64,000 nucleotides of DNA. Source: Tranquillimonas alkanivorans (GTDB lineage: Bacteria > Pseudomonadota > Alphaproteobacteria > Rhodobacterales > Rhodobacteraceae). Made by a program: the position numbers and the translations under genes. The DNA is taken from assembly GCF_900115595.1 (NCBI RefSeq), contig NZ_FOXA01000001.1, positions 620,001-684,000 of the forward strand. Reading direction: 5' to 3'. The notes beneath the pieces are model-generated. The model was not told the DNA's origin and did not search any database. It worked only from the letters and a program-made list of their open reading frames with translations. Of this stretch, positions 37,085-45,196 are shown in pieces; position 1 is the stretch's first letter; each line of letters begins with the position of its first letter.

Positions 37085-37591
37085 GTGAGCGAGACGCTGT
37101 CCAGTGTTCTGCCCCGCGAGGTCGAGCAGGAGATCACGCGGCTGCTGCACGCGGTGTGCGACGCAAACCTGCGCCTCGCAACTGCCGAAAGCTGCACCGG
37201 CGGTCTGCTCGCGTCGCTCCTGACCGATGTGCAGGGCTGCGGCCACGCCTTCGACCGCAGCTTCGTCGCCTACACCGGCGCGGCGAAGCGCGAGATGCTG
37301 GGGGTCTCGGCCGCAACGCTCGAGCGATACGGGGCGGTCTCGCGCGCGGTCGCCATCGAGATGGCTGAAGGGGCGCTGAAGAACTCCGACGCCGACGTCG
37401 CCTTCGCCGTAACGGGGTTCGCCGGGCCCGGCGGCGACTGCGACGAAGAGGGACTAGTCCATTTTGCCTGTGCGCGAAAGGGACGAGACACGGTGCACGA
37501 AGAGGCGCATTTCGGCCCCGCCGGGCGCGGACAGGTGCGCCTTGAATGCGTCGGACGCATGGTCACAATGCTGCGGGAGATGCTGAAGTGA
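37085..37591 (+). CDS. pncC: CinA C-terminal domain protein, putative nicotinamide-nucleotide amidase
   Basis: 168 aa from a GTG. It is the stand-alone CinA C-terminal domain, which in the PncC group deamidates NMN to nicotinate mononucleotide. [19 protein letters not shown] has the catalytic Ser, then [36 protein letters not shown] replaces the usual GIAGPxGGTxEKPVGTV, so the acceptor loop deviates from the norm. It lies 12 bp after the ATP-grasp gene and just before nadE. Confidence 0.88.
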   Translation: MSETLSSVLPREVEQEITRLLHAVCDANLRLATAESCTGGLLASLLTDVQGCGHAFDRSFVAYTGAAKREMLGVSAATLERYGAVSRAVAIEMAEGALKNSDADVAFAVTGFAGPGGDCDEEGLVHFACARKGRDTVHEEAHFGPAGRGQVRLECVGRMVTMLREMLK

Positions 37592-37596
37592 GAGCG

Positions 37597-39651
37597 ATGG
37601 GTTCCAAAACCTTTTATTCCATGCACCGGCACGGCTTCGTCCGCGTCGCTACAAGCACGCCGCGCGTGAAGCCGGCCGACGTTGCCTTCAACCGCGACTC
37701 AGTGATCGAAGAGGCAAAGCGCGCCGACGCGGCGAACGTGGACCTCGTCGTCTATCCCGAGCTTTGCGTGTCGTCCTATGCCATCGACGACCTGCACATG
37801 CAGGACGCGCTGCTGGGTGCAGTTGACGAGGCGGTGGCGGACATCGTGGCGGCGAGCGAGACTTTGTCGCCCGTCCTTCTGATCGGCGCGCCGCTGCGGC
37901 ACTCGGGGAGGCTCTATAATTGCGCGATTGTGGTGGCGCGGGGCGAGATCCTCGGCGTGGTGCCGAAGTCGTTCCTGCCGAACTATCGCGAATACTATGA
38001 GAAACGCTGGTTCGCCCATGGCCGCGACATCGCCGGTGAGATCATCAGGGTCGCGGGCCGCGAAGCGCCGTTCGGCAGTGACCTGATCTTCGAGGCGAGC
38101 GATCTTCCCGGCTTCGTGTTCCACGTCGAAATCTGCGAGGATTACTGGGCCCCGATCCCGCCATCCTCGTCCGCCGCGCTGGCCGGCGCCACGATCCTCG
38201 CCAACCTTTCGGCCTCGAACATCGTGATCGGTAAATCCGACGACCGGCACATGCTGTGCCGCGCCCAGTCCACCCGCGCCGTCGCCGCCTATGCCTATTC
38301 CGCCGCGGCTCCCGGTGAGAGCACCACGGATCTGGCGTGGGACGGGCAGGGGGCGATCTACGAGCTCGGTGACATGATGGCCGAGGCCGGGCGCTTCTCG
38401 CTCGAACCGCTTCTGACGGTGGCCGACATCGACACCGGGCGCATCTTGGGCGAGCGGATGCGGTTCGGCACCTTCAACGACGCGGCCGACCACTTGGGAC
38501 GCCCCGAGCACGACTTCCGGCGGGTGACTTTCGAACACCAGCCGTCGATGGATGACATAGGCCTGATCCGCCCGGTCCGGCGCTTCCCGTACGTTCCGAA
38601 CCGCAAGTCTCACTTGGATCAGGATTGTTATGAGGCGTTCAACATCCAGGTCGAGGGCTTGCGTCGGCGGCTGGAGGCAACGGGCTCGGAGCACATGGTC
38701 ATCGGCGTGTCCGGCGGCTTGGACTCGACGCACGCGCTGATCGTAGCGGCAAAGGCCTGCGACCGGCTGGGCCTGCCGCGCGAGACGATCCTGGGCTTCA
38801 CGATGCCCGGCTTCGCCACCGGCGAGGCGACGAAGGGCAACGCCTGGAAGCTGATGAACGCGCTTGGCATCAAGGCCGAAGAGATCGACATCCGCCCGGC
38901 CGCGACGCAGATGCTGAGCGACATGGGTCACCCTTTCGCGGGCGGCGAGCCGGTTTACGACGTTGCGTTCGAGAACGTGCAGGCGGGCTTGCGCACCGAC
39001 TACCTGTTCCGGCTGGCGAACCAGCGGAAGGGGTTCGTGATCGGCACGGGCGACCTGTCCGAGCTGGCGCTGGGCTGGTGCACGTATGGCGTCGGCGACC
39101 AGATGAGCCACTACAACGTCAACGCGGGCGTGCCGAAGACGCTGATTCAGTACCTGATCCGCTGGACCGTCAGCTCGGGCCAGTTCGATGCCGAGACGGA
39201 CAAGATCCTGACCTCTATCCTGAACACCGAGATTTCGCCTGAGCTGGTGCCGACGACCGAGGAAGAAGAGCTTCAGAGCACCGAGGACAAGATCGGTCCT
39301 TACGAGCTGAACGACTTCTTCCTGTTCCACATCATGCGCTACGGCCTGCCTCCGTCTAAGGTGGCATTCCTGTGCTGGCACGCCTGGAAGGACGTGAACG
39401 CCGGGCTCTGGCCCATCGGATTCCCGGAGACTGCGCGCAAGCAGTACGACCTCGCCACCATCCGCAAGTGGCTGGAGTCGTTCCTGTGGCGCTTCTTCGC
39501 CTTCAGCCAGTTCAAGCGGTCGGCCTTGCCGAACGGCCCGAAGGTCTCGGCCGGCGGTTCGCTGTCGCCGCGCGGCGACTGGCGCGCGCCGTCCGACGCG
39601 AGCGCGCAGCCGTGGCTGGACGAGTTGCGGCGGAACGTGCCGGACGCCTAG
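37597..39651 (+). CDS. nadE: Glutamine-dependent NAD+ synthetase
   Basis: 684 aa from the ATG at 37597; an in-frame GTG at 37588 overlaps the pncC stop and is an alternative. It makes NAD from deamido-NAD using glutamine. The N-terminal nitrilase-type glutaminase shows the triad in [13 protein letters not shown] (Glu), [17 protein letters not shown] (Lys) and [12 protein letters not shown] (Cys). The synthetase domain has the P-loop [14 protein letters not shown], then [20 protein letters not shown]. The length matches the long bacterial form. With pncC it makes a small NAD recycling operon. Confidence 0.97.
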   Translation: MGSKTFYSMHRHGFVRVATSTPRVKPADVAFNRDSVIEEAKRADAANVDLVVYPELCVSSYAIDDLHMQDALLGAVDEAVADIVAASETLSPVLLIGAPLRHSGRLYNCAIVVARGEILGVVPKSFLPNYREYYEKRWFAHGRDIAGEIIRVAGREAPFGSDLIFEASDLPGFVFHVEICEDYWAPIPPSSSAALAGATILANLSASNIVIGKSDDRHMLCRAQSTRAVAAYAYSAAAPGESTTDLAWDGQGAIYELGDMMAEAGRFSLEPLLTVADIDTGRILGERMRFGTFNDAADHLGRPEHDFRRVTFEHQPSMDDIGLIRPVRRFPYVPNRKSHLDQDCYEAFNIQVEGLRRRLEATGSEHMVIGVSGGLDSTHALIVAAKACDRLGLPRETILGFTMPGFATGEATKGNAWKLMNALGIKAEEIDIRPAATQMLSDMGHPFAGGEPVYDVAFENVQAGLRTDYLFRLANQRKGFVIGTGDLSELALGWCTYGVGDQMSHYNVNAGVPKTLIQYLIRWTVSSGQFDAETDKILTSILNTEISPELVPTTEEEELQSTEDKIGPYELNDFFLFHIMRYGLPPSKVAFLCWHAWKDVNAGLWPIGFPETARKQYDLATIRKWLESFLWRFFAFSQFKRSALPNGPKVSAGGSLSPRGDWRAPSDASAQPWLDELRRNVPDA

Positions 39652-39660
39652 TCCGTAGCC

Positions 39661-40056
39661 GTGCGTGTGATCCTCGACACCAACGTCTTCGTCGGCGCAG
39701 GCTTCAATCGCGGCAGCGCATCGGCACGGCTTCTCGAGGCGGCGCGTGAGGGACGCCTGACGATCGTGTGGAGCGACGCGACCCGCCGTGAAACGCGCGC
39801 CGTGCTCACGCGCATCCCGCGGCTGAAGTGGGAGGATGTGGAGGCGTTGTTTCGCGACGAAGGACGGGTCGAGGCCGAGGTCTGGCCGGATGCCGATTTC
39901 GTGACCGACCCGCAGGATCGAAAGTTCGCCGCGCTGTCGATGGGGGCAGGGGTGCCGGTTGTCAGTTCCGACGACGACCTTCTGTCGCACAGCGACCGTC
40001 TGGACGTCGTGAAGCCGTCGGAGTTCCTGCGGCAGGTGGAAATCCCGGCCGACTGA
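39661..40056 (+). CDS. PIN-domain protein, putative ribonuclease
   Basis: 131 aa from a GTG. MRVILDTNVFVGAGFN carries the first catalytic Asp (D6). ATRRETRAVL, DADFVTDPQDRKFAALSMGA and VVSSDDDLL supply the other acidic residues of the four-acid PIN site. It resembles the COG1569 type often labelled as a toxin of the PIN family. No antitoxin-like small gene is beside it: nadE ends 9 bp upstream and ggt converges downstream. So a toxin role is not supported by context. Confidence 0.85.
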   Translation: MRVILDTNVFVGAGFNRGSASARLLEAAREGRLTIVWSDATRRETRAVLTRIPRLKWEDVEALFRDEGRVEAEVWPDADFVTDPQDRKFAALSMGAGVPVVSSDDDLLSHSDRLDVVKPSEFLRQVEIPAD

Positions 40057-40065
40057 GCGGCCGGG
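40044..40065. terminator. Hairpin between convergent PIN and ggt genes
   Basis: Perfect 8-bp arms CCCGGCCG (40044-40051) and CGGCCGGG (40058-40065) with a 6-nt loop, over the PIN stop codon. No T-run follows on either strand, so it is at best a weak bidirectional terminator. Confidence 0.4.
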
Positions 40066-40074
40066 TGATCAATC

Positions 40075-41859
40075 TCACTCGCCGAGCGCGATGCCTTCGC
40101 GACGCGGATCGGCCCCGCCGACGAGGCTCCCGTTCTCGAACGCGATGGCGTGGAGACCGCTGGTCAGATCGCGCACGTTCGTCTCGAACCCGGCTTCTTG
40201 GAGCGGACCCTCAAGCTCGGTGGCCGTGGTCCCGTCCTCAAGGTCGTAGGTTCCGAACCGGTTGACGAGATGCGGCGCTGCCACGGCCTGCTGCGGGTTC
40301 ATGTCCCAATCCACGTAGTTGATGATCGCCTGCGCGACGTAACCGATGATCCGGCTGCCGCCCGGCGAGCCGACGACCAGCAGCGGCGCCCCGTCCTGCA
40401 TCACGATCGTAGGCGACATGGACGACCGCGGCCGTTTGCCCGGCTCCACCCGGTTCGCGATCGGATACCCTTCCTCATGCGTGGCGAAGGAGAAGTCGGT
40501 CAGTTCGTTGTTCAGCAGAAAGCCCCGCACGAACAGGCGCGAGCCGAAGCCATTCTCGATCGTCGTGGTCATCGAAAGCGCGTTGCCTTCACTGTCGACG
40601 ATCGAGATGTGCGACGTCGAGGGGAACTCGATCGACCGGTCGTCGCCCCAAAGCTGCGCGTGGTCCCAGACCGGTTCGCCCGGCTGTACCTCGGTCAGCG
40701 CCTGATCCGGATTGAGCTGCTCTGCACGCAGCGAAAGGTAATCGGGTGCCACCAGCCCCTCCGTCGGCATGGGCACGAAGTCGCTGTCGGCCATGTACCG
40801 GCCCCGATCCGCGAAGGCGAGGCGCGAGGCGTCTCCGATCAGCGTCCAAGCCTGCGGGCTGTCGGGACCCATCGAGGCCAGCTCGAAGCTGTCGAGCATC
40901 CCGAGGATCTGCCCCACTGTCAGCGCGCCCGACGACGGCGGCCCCATGCCGCAGACATCCGTTTCGCGGTAGTCGGCGCAGACCGCCGGACGCTCGACCA
41001 CGTCGTAGATCGCGAGATCGGTCATCGACAGCAATCCGCCCGCGTCCTGAACGGTCGCGATAATATCCTCGGCGATCGGGCCGGTATAGAACGCGTCGCT
41101 GCCGCTTTCCGCGATGGCGCGCAGAGTGTCTGCGTAGGCTTGGTTCGTCAGGGTCTCGCCGGCCTGGATCGGCTCACCATCCGGGTAGAAGTAGGCCGCC
41201 GTCGGCTCGAACCGCGGCAGCCGGTCCTCCGGCTCTTCGGCGACCAGCGTGGCGAGACGGGGAGATACGGTGAAGCCGCCTTCCGCAAGCTCGATCGCGT
41301 CGCCGAACAGCCCCGCCCACTCCTGATTGCCCCACATCTCGTGGACGGACTCGAGCAGGCGCGGCGTGCCGGGCGTGCCCACCGAGCGGCCGCCCACCAC
41401 CGCCTCCCAGAAGTCCAGAGGCTCGCCCACGTCGTTCAGGAAGTATTCCGGCGTTGCGTCGAGCGGAGCCGTCTCTCGCCCGTCGATCGTCGTCAACTCA
41501 CCGCTCTCGGCATCGTACCAGACCAGAAACGCGCCCCCGCCAAGGCCCGACGATTGCGGTTCGACCAAGCCGAGCACCGCCTGCACCGCCACCATCGCGT
41601 CGGCGGCGGTACCGCCGTTGCGCAGAACCTCGGCCCCGGCCTGCACCGCCAGAGGGTTGGCTGCGGCGACCATCCAGTCCTCGGCCATGACGGGCTCGCC
41701 CGCCATCTTTGCTTCCATCGATGCGGCGGCCGGGCCGGAGAGTCCGGGAAAATCACCGGTAGAGGTGCCTTCGGTCGTGACGGTATCGGCGGCCTGCTGC
41801 GCAAAGGCCGGCGCGGCAAGCAGCCCGGCGAACGCGATGTGAACGAGTCGCAACGGCAT
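40075..41859 (-). CDS. ggt: Gamma-glutamyltransferase
   Basis: 594 aa. A periplasmic N-terminal nucleophile hydrolase that cleaves glutathione and transfers gamma-glutamyl groups. The signal peptide is LRLVHIAFAGLLAAPAFAQQ. The self-cleavage and nucleophile Thr is in FPSTSHISIVDSEGNALSM near residue 415. GFLLNNELTDFSF and LLVVGSPGGSRIIGYVAQ are the substrate loops, and GPPSSGALTVGQIL is the large-subunit signature. It is convergent with the PIN gene. GAAGGGAG before the ATG is a suitable ribosome site. Confidence 0.96.
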   Translation of the reverse strand: MPLRLVHIAFAGLLAAPAFAQQAADTVTTEGTSTGDFPGLSGPAAASMEAKMAGEPVMAEDWMVAAANPLAVQAGAEVLRNGGTAADAMVAVQAVLGLVEPQSSGLGGGAFLVWYDAESGELTTIDGRETAPLDATPEYFLNDVGEPLDFWEAVVGGRSVGTPGTPRLLESVHEMWGNQEWAGLFGDAIELAEGGFTVSPRLATLVAEEPEDRLPRFEPTAAYFYPDGEPIQAGETLTNQAYADTLRAIAESGSDAFYTGPIAEDIIATVQDAGGLLSMTDLAIYDVVERPAVCADYRETDVCGMGPPSSGALTVGQILGMLDSFELASMGPDSPQAWTLIGDASRLAFADRGRYMADSDFVPMPTEGLVAPDYLSLRAEQLNPDQALTEVQPGEPVWDHAQLWGDDRSIEFPSTSHISIVDSEGNALSMTTTIENGFGSRLFVRGFLLNNELTDFSFATHEEGYPIANRVEPGKRPRSSMSPTIVMQDGAPLLVVGSPGGSRIIGYVAQAIINYVDWDMNPQQAVAAPHLVNRFGTYDLEDGTTATELEGPLQEAGFETNVRDLTSGLHAIAFENGSLVGGADPRREGIALGE

Positions 41860-41963
41860 CGAAATCTCCCTTCATCTGAAAGGGACGATGATGAAGGAAT
41901 AGGCCGACGACGCAAGGGAAGTGTCCTCGCATGGGCGTGCAACTTCATCAGCCCGCACCGGCG

Positions 41964-41978
41964 TTAAGCCGTCTTTCA
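41964..41978. promoter_or_regulatory. CtrA-like box upstream of motB
   Basis: TTAA-N7-TTCA, 52 bp before the motB ATG, resembling the CtrA consensus TTAA-N7-TTAA with one mismatch. CtrA controls flagellar genes in Rhodobacterales. Weak on its own. Confidence 0.3.
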
Positions 41979-42029
41979 CGTCTCTCCTCTAACAGCCGCC
42001 TCGGGGTAACTGAGATTGGGGTAGGGACC

Positions 42030-42863
42030 ATGGTTTCGCATGCGAATGCGCCGGTGATCATCCGGCGCAAGAAGGTTGTTGGCGGCGGCGGACATCACGG
42101 CGGCGCATGGAAGGTGGCGTATGCCGACTTCGTCACCGCGATGATGGCGTTCTTCATGCTGATGTGGCTGCTGAACGCCACGACCGAAACACAGCGGAAG
42201 GGCATCGCGGACTACTTTAATCCGACCATTGCCGTGAACCGGATTTCGGGCGGGGGCGACGGATCCTTCGGTGGCGACTCGGTCTTCTCCGAAGATGTTT
42301 TCTCGCGCAACGGCCTCGGGGCCACGGCGCGTCACCACGACCAGGGCGAACGTGCCCGAGGCGCCTCGGCACCCGGCTCGCACGGAGAGGCAGTCGGCGA
42401 CGAGATGCGCGATCTCGCCGAGATCGAGGGCAAGCTGACCGCCCGCAGCGGCGAAAGCATGGTCAGCGAACATCTGCAGCGCCACATCGTGACGAAGCTG
42501 ACGGACGAGGGACTGATCGTTGAACTCTTCGATCTGGAAGACGCACCACTGTTCGAAGGAAGCGAGGCGACGCCGCTACTCGAAGATCTGACATCTGTCG
42601 TTGCCGAGGTTTTTTTGCTGGCCCGGAACGACGTCGCGATCAAGGGCCATGCCAGCGCGGTGCCCGTCGTCAGGGCCGAGAACCCGGTTTGGGATATCTC
42701 CATCGCCCGTGCGCAAACCGTCCGCCACCTGCTCGAGCGGGACCTTCCACCGGCGCGCGTGAAGCGGGTCGAGGGTCACGCCGACCGCGTCCGGTCGATC
42801 AGCGACCCGATGGACGTCCGGAATAACCGGGTCGAGTTGATCCTGCTGCGCCACCGGCTCTGA
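42030..42863 (+). CDS. motB: Flagellar stator protein MotB
   Basis: 277 aa from the ATG at 42030; an upstream extension is not conserved. MotB anchors the stator to peptidoglycan and carries the proton-accepting Asp. That Asp is D33 in AWKVAYADFVTAMMAFFMLM, the single membrane span. A plug-like and acidic linker follows. The C-terminal OmpA-like domain has VAIKGHASAVPV, then WDISIARAQTVRHLL and the ending NNRVELILL. No motA lies beside it, and it precedes flgE by 79 bp. Confidence 0.93.
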   Translation: MVSHANAPVIIRRKKVVGGGGHHGGAWKVAYADFVTAMMAFFMLMWLLNATTETQRKGIADYFNPTIAVNRISGGGDGSFGGDSVFSEDVFSRNGLGATARHHDQGERARGASAPGSHGEAVGDEMRDLAEIEGKLTARSGESMVSEHLQRHIVTKLTDEGLIVELFDLEDAPLFEGSEATPLLEDLTSVVAEVFLLARNDVAIKGHASAVPVVRAENPVWDISIARAQTVRHLLERDLPPARVKRVEGHADRVRSISDPMDVRNNRVELILLRHRL

Positions 42864-42868
42864 CGGCG

Positions 42869-42883
42869 TTAGCTGCGTGTTAA
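42869..42883. promoter_or_regulatory. CtrA-like box upstream of flgE
   Basis: TTAG-N7-TTAA, one mismatch from TTAA-N7-TTAA, 60 bp before the flgE ATG. Comparable spaced boxes precede motB, fliC and the fliK/flgJ pair. Confidence 0.4.
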
Positions 42884-42942
42884 GTCTGAGAGGCTAGGGA
42901 GGAGGCGGGCCAGCAACGGCCCTGCAGAAGAAAGGACGCGGC

Positions 42943-44424
42943 ATGTCGATCTCCTCCTCGCTTCAGGCCGGGGTATCCGGGCTGTCGGCCAACGCGACGC
43001 GGCTGGCCGGCATTTCGGACAACATCTCGAACTCGTCCACCAACGGCTATAAGCGGGTCCTGACCGACTTCCATTCAATGGTGCTGGATACCGGGTCGTC
43101 GCAGTACAGTGCCGGGGGCGTACGTACCACCACGCAACGGCTGATCAGCGAAGGCGGGCAAATTGTCGGCACGTCGAACCCGACTGATATCGCCGTCTCG
43201 GGCTTGGGCATGCTGCCCGTGACGTCCAGCGCGGCGCTGGAAAACGGCGAAGCCCCGCCGCCGCTGTCTCTCATGACCACAGGGGCTTTCAGACCTGATG
43301 TGAACGGGTTCCTGACCACCGCCTCCGGCATGGTCCTGACCGGCTGGCCGGCCGAACCCGACGGCTCGTTCCCGATGCCACGACGCGACACCGCCGCAGA
43401 GCTCGAGCCAGTTTCGGTCAGCCACAACCAGTTCGCGTCGAACCCGACCACCCGCATCGACATGGGCGTCAACCTGCCCGCCTCCGACACGACGGCGGGC
43501 GCGTCCGGCGACCCGCAGGAGCTGTCGATCGAGTATTTCGACAACCTAAGCGCCTCGCAGACCCTCGACATAGCCTTCACGCCCTCGGTGCCCGCCGCTG
43601 GCGCGTCCAACACCTGGACGATGAGCATCGCGGACAGTGCCTCGGGCGGTGCGGTGGTGGCTGAATACACGCTGGCCTTCGACGACGCGCCGGGCACCGG
43701 CGGCACCCTCGCCTCGGTGACGGCGGTGACCGGCGGCGCTTACGATCCCGCCACGGGGACCATTCCGCTCGCGGTGAACGGGCAGACCATTTCGATGCAG
43801 ATTGGCGAACTCGGAAGCGCATCGGGCCTGACGCAGCTTAACGGGGACTTCGCCCCGACAACCCTGTCGAAGAACGGTTCGCCCGTGGGGAACCTTCTGG
43901 GCGTGGAGATAGACGAGACAGGCGTCGTCAGCGCAACATACGACACTGGCTTCGTGCGCCCGATTTACCGTGTGCCGCTTGCCGTGGTCGCGAACCCGGA
44001 TGGGCTGACGGCCCACGACAACCAGACGTACACGCTGTCGAACGACAGCGGTACGTTCTACCTCTGGGACGCTGGTGACGGGCCGGCTGGCCGCACCATC
44101 GGCTATGCTCAGGAAGGCTCTGCCACAGACGTCGCGCGGGAACTGACGCATCTCATCCAGACGCAGCGCGCCTACTCGTCCAACGCGAAGATCATTCAGA
44201 CGGTGGCGTTGTCATTGGCGTTCGCGACCGATTTGCCGGTCGAGATCTGTTCCTGCGTCTCGGCCAAGCGGCTGTTGATCGATTGGAGGTTCTGGAGCGC
44301 GGTCATCGCGCTCGTGTTCGTGAGAATGCTGGACATTGAAGGTTCCCTTTCAGTATCCGGCGCTTTGCGCCGTGTCCGGGCCGCACGAGCGGCCATTCCG
44401 GGCCTTTCTGACCTGAACGGGTGA
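42943..44424 (+). CDS. flgE: Flagellar hook protein FlgE, 3' end replaced by antisense fliC
   Basis: The frame has 493 codons but only the first 421 (to 44205) look like FlgE. MSISSSLQAGVSGLSANATR and ISDNISNSSTNGYKRVLTDF are the conserved N-terminus, and ELTHLIQTQRAYSSNAKIIQ is the C-terminal helix. That helix should continue for about 15 residues (QTVDxMLQ-type end) but instead runs into 72 residues read through the opposite strand of fliC. Those residues are not protein-like for a hook. So the gene lost its last codons at a rearrangement join. The product may fail to assemble, because the C-terminal helix is needed for the hook. Confidence 0.9.
   Translation: MSISSSLQAGVSGLSANATRLAGISDNISNSSTNGYKRVLTDFHSMVLDTGSSQYSAGGVRTTTQRLISEGGQIVGTSNPTDIAVSGLGMLPVTSSAALENGEAPPPLSLMTTGAFRPDVNGFLTTASGMVLTGWPAEPDGSFPMPRRDTAAELEPVSVSHNQFASNPTTRIDMGVNLPASDTTAGASGDPQELSIEYFDNLSASQTLDIAFTPSVPAAGASNTWTMSIADSASGGAVVAEYTLAFDDAPGTGGTLASVTAVTGGAYDPATGTIPLAVNGQTISMQIGELGSASGLTQLNGDFAPTTLSKNGSPVGNLLGVEIDETGVVSATYDTGFVRPIYRVPLAVVANPDGLTAHDNQTYTLSNDSGTFYLWDAGDGPAGRTIGYAQEGSATDVARELTHLIQTQRAYSSNAKIIQTVALSLAFATDLPVEICSCVSAKRLLIDWRFWSAVIALVFVRMLDIEGSLSVSGALRRVRAARAAIPGLSDLNG
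44199..44336 (-). pseudogene. fliC: Flagellin gene fliC, 5' fragment only
   Basis: From an ATG at 44334-44336 with AAGGGAA upstream, 46 codons encode MSSILTNTSAMTALQNLQS, then LAETQEQISTGKSVANANDN and ATV before a stop. This is the highly conserved flagellin N-terminus. It breaks off where the next residue should be Trp or Ser in the ND1 domain. The rest of fliC is absent; the plus-strand flgE sequence takes over. A 6-bp-arm hairpin (CGGCGC-TTT-GCGCCG, 44358-44372) lies in the 5' leader. Confidence 0.88.
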
Positions 44425-44474
44425 TGACCCGCTTGCCCCTAATGGGCGACCTCCGCCAACCTGAAGCGAGCTGC

Positions 44475-44489
44475 CTAATGTCATCCTAA
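44475..44489. promoter_or_regulatory. CTAA-N7-CTAA repeat upstream of fliC
   Basis: Two CTAA tetramers 11 bp apart, about 140 bp before the fliC start, with two more CTAA copies nearby in CCCCTAAT contexts. A degenerate CtrA-like pattern. Confidence 0.3.
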
Positions 44490-44506
44490 CGTGCGCCCCT
44501 AATTGG

Positions 44507-44857
44507 CTACAATTTTATCCCCTTCAAGCGCCCGCTTGTATCAAGGCTCATCGGAAGGGACTCGGGCTTGCGGTCGGTCGAGTAGACGAGGGCCACCTTC
44601 CGGCCGGCCAATGCCGCCAACCGCTTGCGGCCGTGCGAAATCCCTCGCGTTGCTGCCTCGGCCAGCTTCCGATTGCGATCGGAAAGCAGCTTCACCCGGT
44701 GCAGAACCGGCCCGCTGCAGGTCTTGGGCTCAAGCGAGCCAAGCAAGCGCTCTTTTTCGGCGGCGAGCACATCCAGCCGTTTCCAGTCAGCCTGGATCAG
44801 CGCCTGCTTTTCGTCCTCGAATAGGTTCAACAGCGCGGTGATTGGAGAATCGGTCAT
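44507..44857 (-). CDS. FlgN-like flagellar chaperone (putative)
   Basis: 116 aa, mostly helical. The N-terminal half ITALLNLFEDEKQALIQADW followed by LDVLAAEKERLLGSLE has the heptad pattern of FlgN, which escorts hook-associated proteins FlgK and FlgL to the export gate. The middle holds HRVKLLSDRNRKLAEAATRG, again FlgN-like. Sequence identity in this family is low, so the call rests on pattern and place. It overlaps flgJ by 4 bp (ATGA) and is followed by the broken fliC. Its presumed clients flgK and flgL are not in the window. Confidence 0.6.
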   Translation of the reverse strand: MTDSPITALLNLFEDEKQALIQADWKRLDVLAAEKERLLGSLEPKTCSGPVLHRVKLLSDRNRKLAEAATRGISHGRKRLAALAGRKVALVYSTDRKPESLPMSLDTSGRLKGIKL

Positions 44858-45120
44858 CCGCGCGATTTCAGCGCCTCGAAGAGTCGTTCGGCGATATCGA
44901 CGTCCCCGCTCGCGACGAGTGCCCGCGCATGCTCGGTTCTGAGAAGGCCGGCGAATGCATCCTCGCCGGGGCCGCCGCCGAGCGCGTCCCGGGCTTCGCC
45001 GACACCAGCGTGCTTCAGCATCTCGCTCATGAACGAGACGGTGAGTTTTTTGGAAATCGACACATCTACGCCGGCTTTAGCGCGCTGAGTGCGGACGCTT
45101 GCAGAGCTTATAGGATCCAT
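44854..45120 (-). CDS. flgJ: Rod-binding protein, FlgJ N-terminal type
   Basis: 88 aa from the ATG at 45118-45120, with a strong AGGAGG upstream. It has only the rod-capping part of FlgJ (no muramidase domain), as usual in Alphaproteobacteria. KKLTVSFMSEMLKHAGVGEA matches the FE.mfl..ml..m family core, and AFAGLLRTEHARAL matches the second helix. It is divergent from fliK and heads a flgJ-flgN-fliC minus-strand unit. Confidence 0.78.
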   Translation of the reverse strand: MDPISSASVRTQRAKAGVDVSISKKLTVSFMSEMLKHAGVGEARDALGGGPGEDAFAGLLRTEHARALVASGDVDIAERLFEALKSRG

Positions 45121-45158
45121 GGCTTTCCTCCTGGTCAGCGGGATCAAAGGCGAGATCA

Positions 45159-45173
45159 GTAAAAGATCGGTAA
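45159..45173. promoter_or_regulatory. GTAA-N7-GTAA repeat between flgJ and fliK
   Basis: Two GTAA tetramers 11 bp apart in the 76-bp divergent flgJ/fliK region. Same spacing as the other CtrA-like sites here, with a different first base. Confidence 0.25.
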
Positions 45174-45196
45174 CTTTCAGCCGGCAGAGTGCGGGA

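Noticed and set aside
35774-37246. A 490-codon antisense frame opposite the ATP-grasp gene
   Set aside because: Same shadow effect; the plus-strand frame has a ribosome site and recognisable ATP-grasp motifs.
37699-39990. A 763-codon open frame antisense to nadE
   Set aside because: It mirrors the codon structure of nadE in a GC-rich genome; its translation is Arg/Gly/Val-rich without motifs, while nadE is complete with all catalytic residues.
39661-40056. A PIN toxin-antitoxin pair
   Set aside because: No antitoxin reading frame fits in the 9-bp gap upstream or the 18-bp gap downstream.
44196-44396. A complete small flagellin-like gene
   Set aside because: Only the conserved first 46 residues are present, then a stop created by flgE sequence; this is a truncated fliC, not a short gene.
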